Positions 43,428 through 50,687 of a DNA stretch of 60,497 nucleotides are shown in pieces. This stretch comes from Thermoleophilia bacterium. GTDB lineage: Bacteria; Actinomycetota; Thermoleophilia; Gaiellales; Gaiellaceae. The first letter of the stretch is position 1. Each line of letters opens with the position of its first letter. Location of the stretch: the NCBI GenBank assembly GCA_025929895.1, contig JAICPI010000010.1, forward strand, positions 1 through 60,497. The letters run 5' to 3'. The notes beneath the pieces are model-generated. The model saw only the letters and a list, made by a program, of their open reading frames with translations, was not told where the DNA came from and made no database searches. A program made the translations under genes and the position numbers.

Positions 43428-44308
43428 GCGAGCTTCCGGACGAACTCGCGCAGGAGCAAGTTGACCGCGACCGGGTCGCGCGCATGCGGACCGTGGCCGG
43501 AGCCTTCGAGCAGGACGAGCTCGCCCCCCGTTGCCTCGGCGAGCGCGGTCCCGCGGCCGAGACCGGTGATCGCGTCGTTGGTGCCCTGGATCACGAGCAC
43601 GGGGCTTCGCACTCGGCCGCAGAGCTCGCGCTGAGCCTCGGCGTCGAGCGGGTCGCGCCCATGCGTCGCGATCAGCACCTCGGGCGTCGTCTCGAGCCCC
43701 CAGCCGACACAGTCCTCGATCGGCTTCGTCGAGTGCCGCTCGTTGAACATCTGCGAGAAGAAGAACTCGAGGAACCCGCGGTAGTCGCGCAGCCAGTACC
43801 AGCGGTTGTACTTCGCCCAGCCCTCGTCGGTGTCGAGCTCGTCGTCCCAACTGTACGTGCCCCGCCACGGCAAGCCGTCCCCGAGCGCCACGGCCGGGCA
43901 GATGAAGACGGAGCCGTCGACGCGCTCGGGACTGTCGGCTGCGAGGAGAAGCGCGCGTTGGGCGCCCTGCGAGAGCGAGACGAGTACGGCGCGCTCGGTG
44001 CCCGTCGCGTCCATCACGGCAAGGGCGTCGGCGGCGAACTCGCGCTCCTCGTAGCCGCCCGCGGGTCGGTCGGAGCGGCCGTTGCCGCGGCCGTCGAACG
44101 TGAGCACTCGGTGGTGCCGAGCGAAGTAGGGGATCTGGCCCTTCCAGTGGCGCGAGTGGATGATCGACCAGGTCGGGAGCAGGAAGATCGTCGGCTCGCC
44201 GGAGCCGTAGACCTCCCAGTGGATCCGCACGCCGTCGCGAACGACCTCGCCCGATTCGTCCGGGTAGCGGGCCTGCGTCTGCTCCCGTCCGATCAGCTCG
44301 ACAGCCAT
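43424..44308 (-). CDS. Alpha/beta hydrolase, paralogue of the fusion's N-terminal half
   Basis: 294 residues from the ATG at 44308, which lies 16 bases inside the TetR gene's end. It shares long stretches with the following fusion protein (LDTDEGWAKYN, RDYRGFLEFFFSQ, HSTKPIEDCVGWGL), so the two arose by tandem duplication. Its nucleophile elbow reads VSLSQGA rather than GxSxG. His in GSGHGPHARDPVAVN. It may act with the fusion protein as a pair. Part of the TetR operon. Confidence 0.9.
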   Translation of the reverse strand: MAVELIGREQTQARYPDESGEVVRDGVRIHWEVYGSGEPTIFLLPTWSIIHSRHWKGQIPYFARHHRVLTFDGRGNGRSDRPAGGYEEREFAADALAVMDATGTERAVLVSLSQGAQRALLLAADSPERVDGSVFICPAVALGDGLPWRGTYSWDDELDTDEGWAKYNRWYWLRDYRGFLEFFFSQMFNERHSTKPIEDCVGWGLETTPEVLIATHGRDPLDAEAQRELCGRVRSPVLVIQGTNDAITGLGRGTALAEATGGELVLLEGSGHGPHARDPVAVNLLLREFVRKLA

Positions 44309-44871
44309 CCGTCGATCCACTCGAGGAGCTCGGCGTGCCCGGTCTCGATCCCGCCGAGGCGCTCCACCATGATCCCGACGTTGAACGTGATCACGAGCGA
44401 GACGAGCGCTTCCAGCGGCATCTCGATCCCGAGCTCGCGGTGCGGCTCCGCGAACGCCTCCGTGAGCACGGCGCGCCACTCGGCGTTCACCTTCGCGAGA
44501 CGCTCGCGCAGGCCCGGGTCGTTCCAGCCGAGCGCCTGCAGCTCGAGCCACGCCTTCTCGTAGGTGACGTCCTCGCTCACGAGGTAGCGCATCGCGGTGC
44601 GCCACTTCTCGACGAAGGGCAGGTCGGCGGTGTAGAGCTCGCGCTGGCGGGCGACCAGCCGCTCGGTGAACCGCTCGAGCGCGCGCACGAGCAGGTTCTC
44701 GTTCGAGCCGAAGTAGTAGTGGACGAGCCCGTGGTTGACGCCCGCCTCCTCGGCGAGGCGGCGCGTGGTGATCCGCGCGTAGCCGATGTCGACCAGGAGC
44801 CGCTCGGCGGCGTCGAGCAACGCCTTCTCCGCGGCGGCCCGGGCGTCCGTCTGTCGCGCAGGTTCGGCCAC
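44293..44871 (-). CDS. TetR-family transcriptional regulator
   Basis: 192 residues from the GTG at 44871; upstream in-frame sequence runs into the operator region and is unlikely to be coding. N-terminal helix-turn-helix: ALLDAAERLLVDIGYARITTRRLAEEAGVNHGLVHYYFGSNENLL. The C-terminal ligand domain is helical. It is encoded first in the minus-strand operon and divergently from the SBP56-type gene, with paired palindromes between them, so it probably represses both directions. Confidence 0.93.
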   Translation of the reverse strand: MAEPARQTDARAAAEKALLDAAERLLVDIGYARITTRRLAEEAGVNHGLVHYYFGSNENLLVRALERFTERLVARQRELYTADLPFVEKWRTAMRYLVSEDVTYEKAWLELQALGWNDPGLRERLAKVNAEWRAVLTEAFAEPHRELGIEMPLEALVSLVITFNVGIMVERLGGIETGHAELLEWIDGWLSS

Positions 44872-44876
44872 GGAGC

Positions 44877-44922
44877 TTGACAGCGTACCACAGATCTGGT
44901 CAAATGACCTAGTCAAATGACT
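44877..44922. promoter_or_regulatory. Divergent promoter with tandem TetR operators
   Basis: TTGACA (44877-44882) is followed 17 bases later by TCAAAT on the plus strand. Two 12-bp palindromes, GGTCAAATGACC (44898-44909) and AGTCAAATGACT (44911-44922), lie 13 bases apart and overlap the -10 region and initiation region. They are the only AT-rich sequence here and share the core GTCAAATGAC; very probably the TetR binding sites. Confidence 0.82.
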
Positions 44923-44952
44923 AAGACAGGCCGAGCACCGAGGAGGTCCACG

Positions 44953-46278
44953 ATGCACTCGCACAGCGCCGCCCCTTCGTTCTACGGCTCGCCGCAGGAA
45001 GCCCTGCAGGCGCCGGTGGAGGACTACCTCTATCTCGCGTGCCTCCACGAGGGCACGGGCGTGAACGCGCCGGACTTCCTCGCGGTCGTCGATGCCGAGA
45101 GCGGACAGATCGTCCACGAGACGCCGATGCCCAACGTCGGCGACGAGCTCCACCATTTCGGCTGGAACCGGTGCAGCTCCGCGTGCCACGGTCCCGACCG
45201 CTCGCACCTGATCATGCCGGGCTTCCGCTCGTCGCGGATCCACATCCTGAACGTCGCGGACGACCCGCGCCGGCCGCGGGTCGAGAAGGTGATCGAGCCC
45301 GACGAGCTCGTGGCGAAGACCGGCTACACGCGCCCGCACACCGTCCACTGCATGCCCGGCGAGAACGTCGTCGTCAGCATGCTCGGCAACGCCGAGGGCG
45401 GGGGAGCCGGCGGCTTCGCAGTCCTCGACGCGAAGACGTTCGAGGTCAAAGGCCGCTGGGAGAACGGTGGGCCGACACCGCCGTTCAACTACGACTTCTG
45501 GTACCAGCCGCGCAAGAACGTCCTCGTCTCCTCCGAGTTCGGGGAGCCGAACGCGTTCGAGCCCGGCTTCGATCTCGACGACGTCGCTGCCGGCCGGTAC
45601 GGGAGCCGCCTGCACTTCTGGAACCTTGCGGAGCGGAGCGTGCAGCAGACGATCGATCTCGGCGAGAGCGGGCTCGTCCCACTCGAGGTGCGCTGGCTGC
45701 ACGACCCCGATGCCGAGGAGGGCTTCGTCGGCGCGGCGCTCTCGAGCACGATGTGGCGCTTCCACCGCGCGAACGGATCGTTCGCGGCCGAGCAGGTGAT
45801 CGCCGTCGACGGCGTCGAGCTCGAGGGGTGGCCGTTCCCCGTTCCGGGCCTGATCACCGACCTGCTCGTCTCGATGGACGACCGCTTCCTCTACTTCTCG
45901 AACTGGCTGCACGGCGATCTGCGCCAGTACGACATCTCCGACCCGTCGAACCCGAAGCTGACCGGACAGCTCCAGCTCGGCGGCGTGCTCGGCCGGCCGA
46001 ACGACACGGACCGCGATCTCAACGGCGGGCCGCAGATGCTGCAGCTCTCGCTCGACGGCCGCCGGCTCTACGTCACGAACTCGCTCTACTCGACCTGGGA
46101 CAACCAGTTCTACCCGGGTCTCCGCTCGTGGTTGCTCCGCGTGAACTGCAAGCCGGACGGCGGGATGGAGCTCGACTCGGACTTCTTCGTCGATCTGAGC
46201 GACCGGCCGGGCGGCCCCGCGCGCGCACACGAGGTGCGACTGCCGGGCGGCGACTGCACGACGGAGATCTTCCAGTGA
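44953..46278 (+). CDS. SBP56-type selenium-binding protein / methanethiol oxidase family
   Basis: 441 residues; ribosome-binding site GAGGAGGTCC just before the ATG. Close resemblance to the human SELENBP1 / bacterial MtoX family: PMPNVGDELHHFGWNRCSS (conserved Cys and His pair), FRSSRIHILNV, RPHTVHCMPGENVVVSMLGN, FEVKGRW, NYDFWYQPR, and LLRVNCKPDGG. Family members are beta-propellers that oxidise methanethiol to formaldehyde, hydrogen sulfide and hydrogen peroxide, with copper in the bacterial enzyme. Controlled by the divergent TetR protein. No signal peptide is evident. Confidence 0.93.
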   Translation: MHSHSAAPSFYGSPQEALQAPVEDYLYLACLHEGTGVNAPDFLAVVDAESGQIVHETPMPNVGDELHHFGWNRCSSACHGPDRSHLIMPGFRSSRIHILNVADDPRRPRVEKVIEPDELVAKTGYTRPHTVHCMPGENVVVSMLGNAEGGGAGGFAVLDAKTFEVKGRWENGGPTPPFNYDFWYQPRKNVLVSSEFGEPNAFEPGFDLDDVAAGRYGSRLHFWNLAERSVQQTIDLGESGLVPLEVRWLHDPDAEEGFVGAALSSTMWRFHRANGSFAAEQVIAVDGVELEGWPFPVPGLITDLLVSMDDRFLYFSNWLHGDLRQYDISDPSNPKLTGQLQLGGVLGRPNDTDRDLNGGPQMLQLSLDGRRLYVTNSLYSTWDNQFYPGLRSWLLRVNCKPDGGMELDSDFFVDLSDRPGGPARAHEVRLPGGDCTTEIFQ

Positions 46279-46412
46279 TCGTCGCGCATCACGGCGGCGA
46301 GCCCGCACTGCTCCTTGGGCTCGCCACCTCGTTGGCGGCGGCGCCGCTGCTGCTCACGGTCGGTCGTGTTCGAGTGCTGCGGCTCGTCGATCGATTGCGG
46401 CGGCGACCATGA
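46275..46412 (+). CDS. Small membrane protein downstream of the SBP56 gene (45 aa)
   Basis: A GTG overlapping the SBP56 stop (GTGA) opens a 45-codon frame with one hydrophobic helix (ALLLGLATSLAAAPLLLTV) and a basic C-terminal tail (RLVDRLRRRP). Overlap and orientation suggest it is translated with the SBP56 protein, perhaps as an anchor. Confidence 0.5.
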   Translation: MIVAHHGGEPALLLGLATSLAAAPLLLTVGRVRVLRLVDRLRRRP

Positions 46413-46434
46413 ACACGCCGGTAACGGTCCGGGG

Positions 46435-47031
46435 CTAGCGCAGCACCCGGTAGTCGATGAACGTCGCGTAGCGCGACTGGCGCGCGCCGAGGTGCTCGAG
46501 CTCGACGTCGTGCTCGAAGCCGTCGAACAGGTGCTTGCCGCCGCCGAGGATGAACGGCGCGACGACGAGCGTCAGCTCGTCGACAAGGCCCGCCTCCAGC
46601 GCCTGCCTGATCACGTCGGCGCCGCCCATCACGCTCACGTTCTTCTCGCCGGCCGCGGCCTTCGCCCGCTCGATCGCCTCGGCGACGCCGTCGACGAACG
46701 TGAAGTGGTCTCCCGGCGGCTGCTCCTCGGGGCGATGCGTGACGATGAAGAACGGCAAGCCCCACGGGTTCTTGTCGCCCCAGTGCTCGGCCGCCTCGTA
46801 CGTCGCCCGCCCGCCGACGACCGCGCCCAGATCGGCCATCGCCTGCTCCATCCACGCCGCGTCCTCGGGCAGCATCTCGCCCGTCGGATCGGCGTCGTAT
46901 GACCACGGGCCGCCGAACACCCAGTAGTGCAGGCGCTCGCCGCCCTCGCCGAGCCCCTTGCCGGGGCCGTCGTTCGGGCCCGCCACGTACCCGTCCACCG
47001 ACGTCGTGATCGCTGCGGTCACCTTGCTCAT
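46435..47031 (-). CDS. RibD C-terminal / dihydrofolate-reductase-like protein
   Basis: 198 residues from the ATG at 47031, with GAGAGGAGC upstream. VTAAITTSVDGYVAGPNDGPG at the start, VVGGRATYEAAEHWG, and VMGGADVIRQALEAGLVDELTLVVAPFILGGGKHLFDGFE near the end, with both glycine loops intact. It is the best-preserved and most canonical of the four family members in the window. Convergent with the SBP56 operon. Confidence 0.92.
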   Translation of the reverse strand: MSKVTAAITTSVDGYVAGPNDGPGKGLGEGGERLHYWVFGGPWSYDADPTGEMLPEDAAWMEQAMADLGAVVGGRATYEAAEHWGDKNPWGLPFFIVTHRPEEQPPGDHFTFVDGVAEAIERAKAAAGEKNVSVMGGADVIRQALEAGLVDELTLVVAPFILGGGKHLFDGFEHDVELEHLGARQSRYATFIDYRVLR

Positions 47032-47094
47032 GCCCTGCTCCTCTCGTTCGCTGTCCCTGTTCAGACTCCGGGTGCGGGGGAACCTCATCGCTCC

Positions 47095-47958
47095 TCAGGG
47101 GAACCGCGACGAGCCCGGGTCGAGGTCGAGCGCGCCGCCGTCGCGGCACTCCTCGGGCACCAGGTACTCCACGCTGCCGCGGCCGCGGAGCTGGTTCTCG
47201 GCGAGCTGCTGGCGCATCATCCTGCGCGCCGTGTCCTCGTCGAGACCGAGCCGCGTGCCGAGCTCGACGCCCGACTGGAGCGCGTAGCACTCGGTCACAC
47301 CCTCGTTGCGCTCGCCGCGCAGGTGCCAGGCCTCGTGCGCGAGCACCGCGATCGCGCGTGCGGTCCGGCTGAACGTGACGTCGTCGCGGAACGCGAGCCG
47401 GTAGAGGTCGTGGCAGATCTCCGGCGTGAGGTACGCGAGCCGTCCGCCGACCGCGGCGACCCCGTCAGCGTGCTGGACCGCGCCGACGAACTCGCCGGCC
47501 TCGTCGCAGCGGATCTCAACCGGACGGCCGACGATCCGCGACGCCTCCTCCGAGAAGCGCGCGGTCGCCTCCGCGCGCGTCTCCTCGTCGAGCCCGTCCC
47601 AGCCGCGGTTGCCCGCGAGCCAAACGACCGCGGCGAGCGCGCCGGCGATCGCGACTCCGGCGAGGAGGCGGCGAAGCGCGCGGCGCGGTTGCGGAACGTC
47701 GTCGTCCTCGTCCTCGTCCGCCTCCTCCTCGTCGTCGAGGTCCGCGTATCCGTACCGCTCGTAGTCGATGCTCTGAGGCAGGCGGTGGCCGCCACCCGGC
47801 TCCGGCGGCGCCGACCGCGATGCGCCGACGAAGAGCTGGAGCTCCAGCCCGAGCGCGACCAGGAACGGCAGCCAGACCGGGACGTACGAGCGCAGCCCGA
47901 GGAGGTCGAAGATCCACGCGACGACGAAGAGCGCGAGGCCCAGTCGAGCTGCGAGCAC
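47095..47958 (-). CDS. Membrane protein with HExxH (zincin-like) domain
   Basis: 287 residues, GTG start. Two N-terminal helices (about 3-45), a strongly acidic linker (DLDDEEEADEDEDDD), a third helix (about 95-112) and an extracytoplasmic domain of 165 residues containing AVLAHEAWHLRGERNEGVTECYAL: HEAWH fits the HExxH zinc site, and the Glu of EGVTEC lies where gluzincins have their third ligand. The rest resembles no peptidase family known to me, so activity is uncertain. The start is 10 bases from palindromic element C. Confidence 0.75.
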   Translation of the reverse strand: MLAARLGLALFVVAWIFDLLGLRSYVPVWLPFLVALGLELQLFVGASRSAPPEPGGGHRLPQSIDYERYGYADLDDEEEADEDEDDDVPQPRRALRRLLAGVAIAGALAAVVWLAGNRGWDGLDEETRAEATARFSEEASRIVGRPVEIRCDEAGEFVGAVQHADGVAAVGGRLAYLTPEICHDLYRLAFRDDVTFSRTARAIAVLAHEAWHLRGERNEGVTECYALQSGVELGTRLGLDEDTARRMMRQQLAENQLRGRGSVEYLVPEECRDGGALDLDPGSSRFP

Positions 47959-47967
47959 GAGTCGAAG

Positions 47968-48136
47968 CTAGAGGCTCGATGCGAAACGGCGCGGGCCGTG
48001 GAGCCGCCTCAGACGCGGCGCCAGACCGTCTCGTCGCCCTTGCGCAGGCTCACCAGCCTGCGACTGCGGGCACCGAGCCGCCCTGGCTTGGTCTGAGACG
48101 CCTCCACAGCGCGCGAGTTCCACATCAAGCCTCTAG
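47968..48136. repeat. 169-bp palindromic element C
   Basis: The entire gap between two minus-strand genes is one imperfect inverted repeat. Ends are CTAGAGGCT (47968-47976) and AGCCTCTAG (48128-48136); with GATG and GAAC continuing the match, the outer 20 positions differ at three sites only, all of the kind that would be G-U wobbles in minus-strand RNA. GTGGAG and CTCAGAC stretches pair further in. The apex GCAGGCT/AGCCTGC with loop CACC is exactly central. Its end contains the stop codon of the VOC-DUF429 gene. The terminal motif resembles that of element B. Confidence 0.85.
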
Positions 48137-49080
48137 CGCCAGATCGCGCCGATGCGCGCGGTGTGACCCTCGGGGAGCGGCAGGGCCTGCCCGAGCGCGT
48201 AGCGGCGCGCAGTCCACGCCGCGACGGTCGCGTCGAGCAGGTCCGGCTCCGCGATCCGCGGCGCCGACTCGGGCACCTCGAGGCTCGCCTCCTCGAGCAG
48301 GCGGCGCCGCTCGACGAGGCCCTCGAGCCGATGCTTCGAGTGCAGCGGCCGGTGCGCGAGCTCGCGGAACGAGACCTCGGGATGGACCTCGATCACGCGC
48401 TCGTCGCGGTGCGCGTACTCGTCGACCTCCATGATCCGCCGCCGCAGCGCGTACGTCTGCGCGGGGATCGACTTGCCGGTCAGCTCGGTCGCGACCGTGC
48501 GCGCGTCGCCGTACGTCTGCGCCTGGAGCACCGCGCGGATCGGCGTCGTGAAGACGCTCGAGCTCCGGGGGCCGACGAACCGTCTCGCCGCGACGTCCGC
48601 CTGCCTTGCCCCCGTGTCGGGGATCCCGATCGGAATGTCGACCGCCACCACCACGGCGTCGACGAGGAGCGCGTCCGCAAACGTCTCGCAGCGGAACGCC
48701 TCCACGACGCGGTCGCCCTCGAGGACGACCACGGCGAGCGCACCGCCTGCGAGGTCCACACCGGCGACCCGCAGCGTGCGCGGTAGCTGCGACAGGGTGA
48801 CGACGTTCCCGTCCGGGTCGAGGTACGCGGCGGCACCTTCCTCGGGCTCGCGGACGATCCGCGCGCCTGCCGCGAGCGCGCGGGCGTGCGCGGCGTCGAG
48901 GTCGCCGACGGAGAGGCCGAGCTCCGTGCCCGGCTTCGACACCTGTCCCGCCGGCACCGGTTCGAATCGGACGCTCGCGCCTGTGCCCGCCTCGAAGCCG
49001 AAGGCCTCCCGGTAGAACCGCGCGGCGGCCGCGACGTCGCGGACGCGGACGACGACGAAGCCGAGGCGCGTGTCGCTCAC
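48133..49080 (-). CDS. Fusion of VOC domain and DUF429 (predicted RNase H-like) domain
   Basis: 315 residues. Residues 1-105 form a VOC/glyoxalase-like half (LGFVVVRVRDVAAAARFYREAFGFEAG; ending YLDPDGNVVTLSQ). Residues 110-315 are DUF429: GVDLAGGALAVVVLE, VVVAVDIPIGIPDTG, RSSSVFTTPIRAVL and VIEVHPEVSFRELAH, with the Asp and Glu expected of an RNase H-fold active site. I know these only as separate proteins. The stop codon lies in the right end of palindromic element C, so the present C-terminus may be set by the element. Confidence 0.85.
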   Translation of the reverse strand: MSDTRLGFVVVRVRDVAAAARFYREAFGFEAGTGASVRFEPVPAGQVSKPGTELGLSVGDLDAAHARALAAGARIVREPEEGAAAYLDPDGNVVTLSQLPRTLRVAGVDLAGGALAVVVLEGDRVVEAFRCETFADALLVDAVVVAVDIPIGIPDTGARQADVAARRFVGPRSSSVFTTPIRAVLQAQTYGDARTVATELTGKSIPAQTYALRRRIMEVDEYAHRDERVIEVHPEVSFRELAHRPLHSKHRLEGLVERRRLLEEASLEVPESAPRIAEPDLLDATVAAWTARRYALGQALPLPEGHTARIGAIWR

Positions 49081-49098
49081 CGCGGGATTGACCAGGCC

Positions 49099-49260
49099 CT
49101 AGCGCCCGGGCCGGCCGCCCTCGGCGTGCTGGCGCCCGAGGTCGAGCGCCACGGAGAGCAGGAGCGCCCCCGCCCAGAAGTTGACGGGAGCGAACTCGAG
49201 CGGCTCCCGGTCGCCCACCAAATTCCAGATCAACCACACGACGAACCAGAGAATGGTCAT
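49099..49260 (-). CDS. Small membrane protein (53 aa)
   Basis: ATG at 49260, TAG at 49099-49101. Two hydrophobic segments (MTILWFVVWLIWNLVG and VNFWAGALLLSVALDLG) joined by an acidic loop, basic tail. Codon usage is like the core. It starts 19 bases upstream of the VOC-DUF429 gene and is on the same strand, so the two may be co-transcribed. Family unknown. Confidence 0.65.
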   Translation of the reverse strand: MTILWFVVWLIWNLVGDREPLEFAPVNFWAGALLLSVALDLGRQHAEGGRPGR

Positions 49261-49381
49261 ACGACGAACCCTCTCATGAACGCCGCCGCAGATGCCGGCT
49301 TAGCCGGCGTGTGCGGCTCACCCGAGCAGGAAAGCGGGAGCGGCGCGCTCTTTGCGCCGCGAAGCGGTGCGAGGGACAACA

Positions 49382-49463
49382 TGGGGGCGGGAGGATTCGA
49401 ACCTCCGTAGGCTGAGCCGACGGGTTTACAGCCCGTTCCCTTTGGCCGCTCGGGCACACCCCC
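49382..49463 (-). tRNA. tRNA-Tyr (anticodon GTA)
   Basis: On the minus strand: acceptor GGGGGTG/CGCCCCC, D-arm CCCGAGCGG, anticodon stem ACGGG/CCCGT with loop CTGTAAA (anticodon GTA), a long class II variable arm and T-loop TTCGAAT. 82 bases, discriminator A, CCA not encoded. Confidence 0.97.
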
Positions 49464-49483
49464 GGGGAGCGCAGTGTAGCCAC

Positions 49484-49511
49484 GCTCAAGCGCCCTGACC
49501 CGCATGCCGAC
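49484..49511 (+). promoter_or_regulatory. Sigma-28/WhiG-like promoter of pilT
   Basis: GCTCAAGC (49484-49491), 14 bases, GCCGAC (49506-49511), then 9 bases to the ATG at 49521. The same arrangement occurs before the PASTA and prepilin peptidase genes. The -10 matches GCCGAT of FliA/WhiG promoters in five of six bases. Confidence 0.7.
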
Positions 49512-49520
49512 AAGGGTTCC

Positions 49521-50687
49521 ATGGACCTCGACGCCCTGTTGCGGCGTGCCGTCGAGCTCGGCGCGACCGACCTGCACCTGAAGCAGGACCAGCCGCCCTT
49601 CCTCCGCCGGGACGGCTCGCTCGCGCCGCTCGTCGAGCACCCGCCGCTGACCTCGAGCGACCTCGAGCAGGCGCTGAACACGGTCGGGATCGCGGCGCCG
49701 GCGCGGCTCCAGCACTTCCACAACTCGGGCGACCTCGACCTCGCGTACCAGCCGGTCGGCCTGCCGCGCTTCCGCGTGAACGCCTTCCGCCAGCGCGGCG
49801 CGATCTCGTTCGCCTTCCGCGTGATCCCGAAGAACGTGCCGACGTTCGCCGACCTCCGGCTCCCACCGGGAGTCGCGAGGCTCACCACCGAGCATCGCGG
49901 CCTGATCCTCGTCACCGGGGCGACCGGCTCCGGCAAGACGACGACGCTCGCGGCGATGATCGGCGAGATCAACCGCACCCGCCGACAGCACATCGTCACG
50001 ATCGAGGACCCGATCGAGATCGTGCACGCCGACGAGGGCTGCATCGTCAACCAGCGCGAGGTCGGCCTGGACACCGAGTCGTTCGGCCAGGCGCTCCGCC
50101 GCGCCCTCCGCCAGGACCCCGACGTGATCCTGATCGGCGAGCTCCGCGACAGCGAGACCGCGCAGACGGCGCTCCAGGCCGCGGAGTCGGGCCACCTCGT
50201 GCTCTCGACGATGCACACGGTGGACTCGGCCGAGACGATCGCCCGGATGATCGAGTTCTTCCCCGAGGGCAAGCAGCAGCAGATCCGCTCGATCATGGCC
50301 GGCGTCCTCCGCGGCGTCGTCAGCCAGCGGCTCCTGCCGAGGGCCGACGGCGGGCGGATCGCAGCGATCGAGGTGATGGTCAACAACGTCCGGATCGCCG
50401 ACCTGATCCGAGAGAACAAGGTCGAGGAGATCGTCGAGGCGATGGCGGAGGGCTCCTTCTTCGACATGCAGACCTTCGAGAAGGCTCTGATCGACCTCGT
50501 GCTCGCGGGGACGGTCGACCGCGAGGTCGCCGCGGACGCGTCCACCAACCGCCACGACTTCGTCGTCGCGCTCGAGCGCGCGATGAAGCAGCAGAGCGCC
50601 GACGTCCGCCAGGCCGAGGCCGAGGTCGCGAAGGCCGAGGCCGACGAGCGCGGGCCCGAGCTGCGCGTCGTCCAGTTGGACGGATGA
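49521..50687 (+). CDS. pilT: Type IV pilus retraction ATPase PilT
   Basis: 388 residues. N-terminal PAS-like domain (GATDLHLKQDQPPFLR) and a secretion-ATPase core: Walker A GATGSGKTTT (Lys139), Asp box IVTIEDPIE, Walker B region DPDVILIGELRD, His box STMHTVDS. The AIRNLIRE-like retraction motif appears as RIADLIRENK. PilT hydrolyses ATP at the pilus base to depolymerise pilins and retract the fibre. An extended Lys/Ala/Glu C-terminal tail (about 30 residues) is unusual. It overlaps the next gene by 4 bases. Confidence 0.95.
   Translation: MDLDALLRRAVELGATDLHLKQDQPPFLRRDGSLAPLVEHPPLTSSDLEQALNTVGIAAPARLQHFHNSGDLDLAYQPVGLPRFRVNAFRQRGAISFAFRVIPKNVPTFADLRLPPGVARLTTEHRGLILVTGATGSGKTTTLAAMIGEINRTRRQHIVTIEDPIEIVHADEGCIVNQREVGLDTESFGQALRRALRQDPDVILIGELRDSETAQTALQAAESGHLVLSTMHTVDSAETIARMIEFFPEGKQQQIRSIMAGVLRGVVSQRLLPRADGGRIAAIEVMVNNVRIADLIRENKVEEIVEAMAEGSFFDMQTFEKALIDLVLAGTVDREVAADASTNRHDFVVALERAMKQQSADVRQAEAEVAKAEADERGPELRVVQLDG

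Noticed and set aside
40521-43634. Very long plus-strand open frame of about 1037 codons opposite the hydrolase/glycosyltransferase genes
   Set aside because: It is the mirror of the real minus-strand genes; high GC leaves the opposite frame open. Its product is Arg/Ala-rich low-complexity sequence with no domain.
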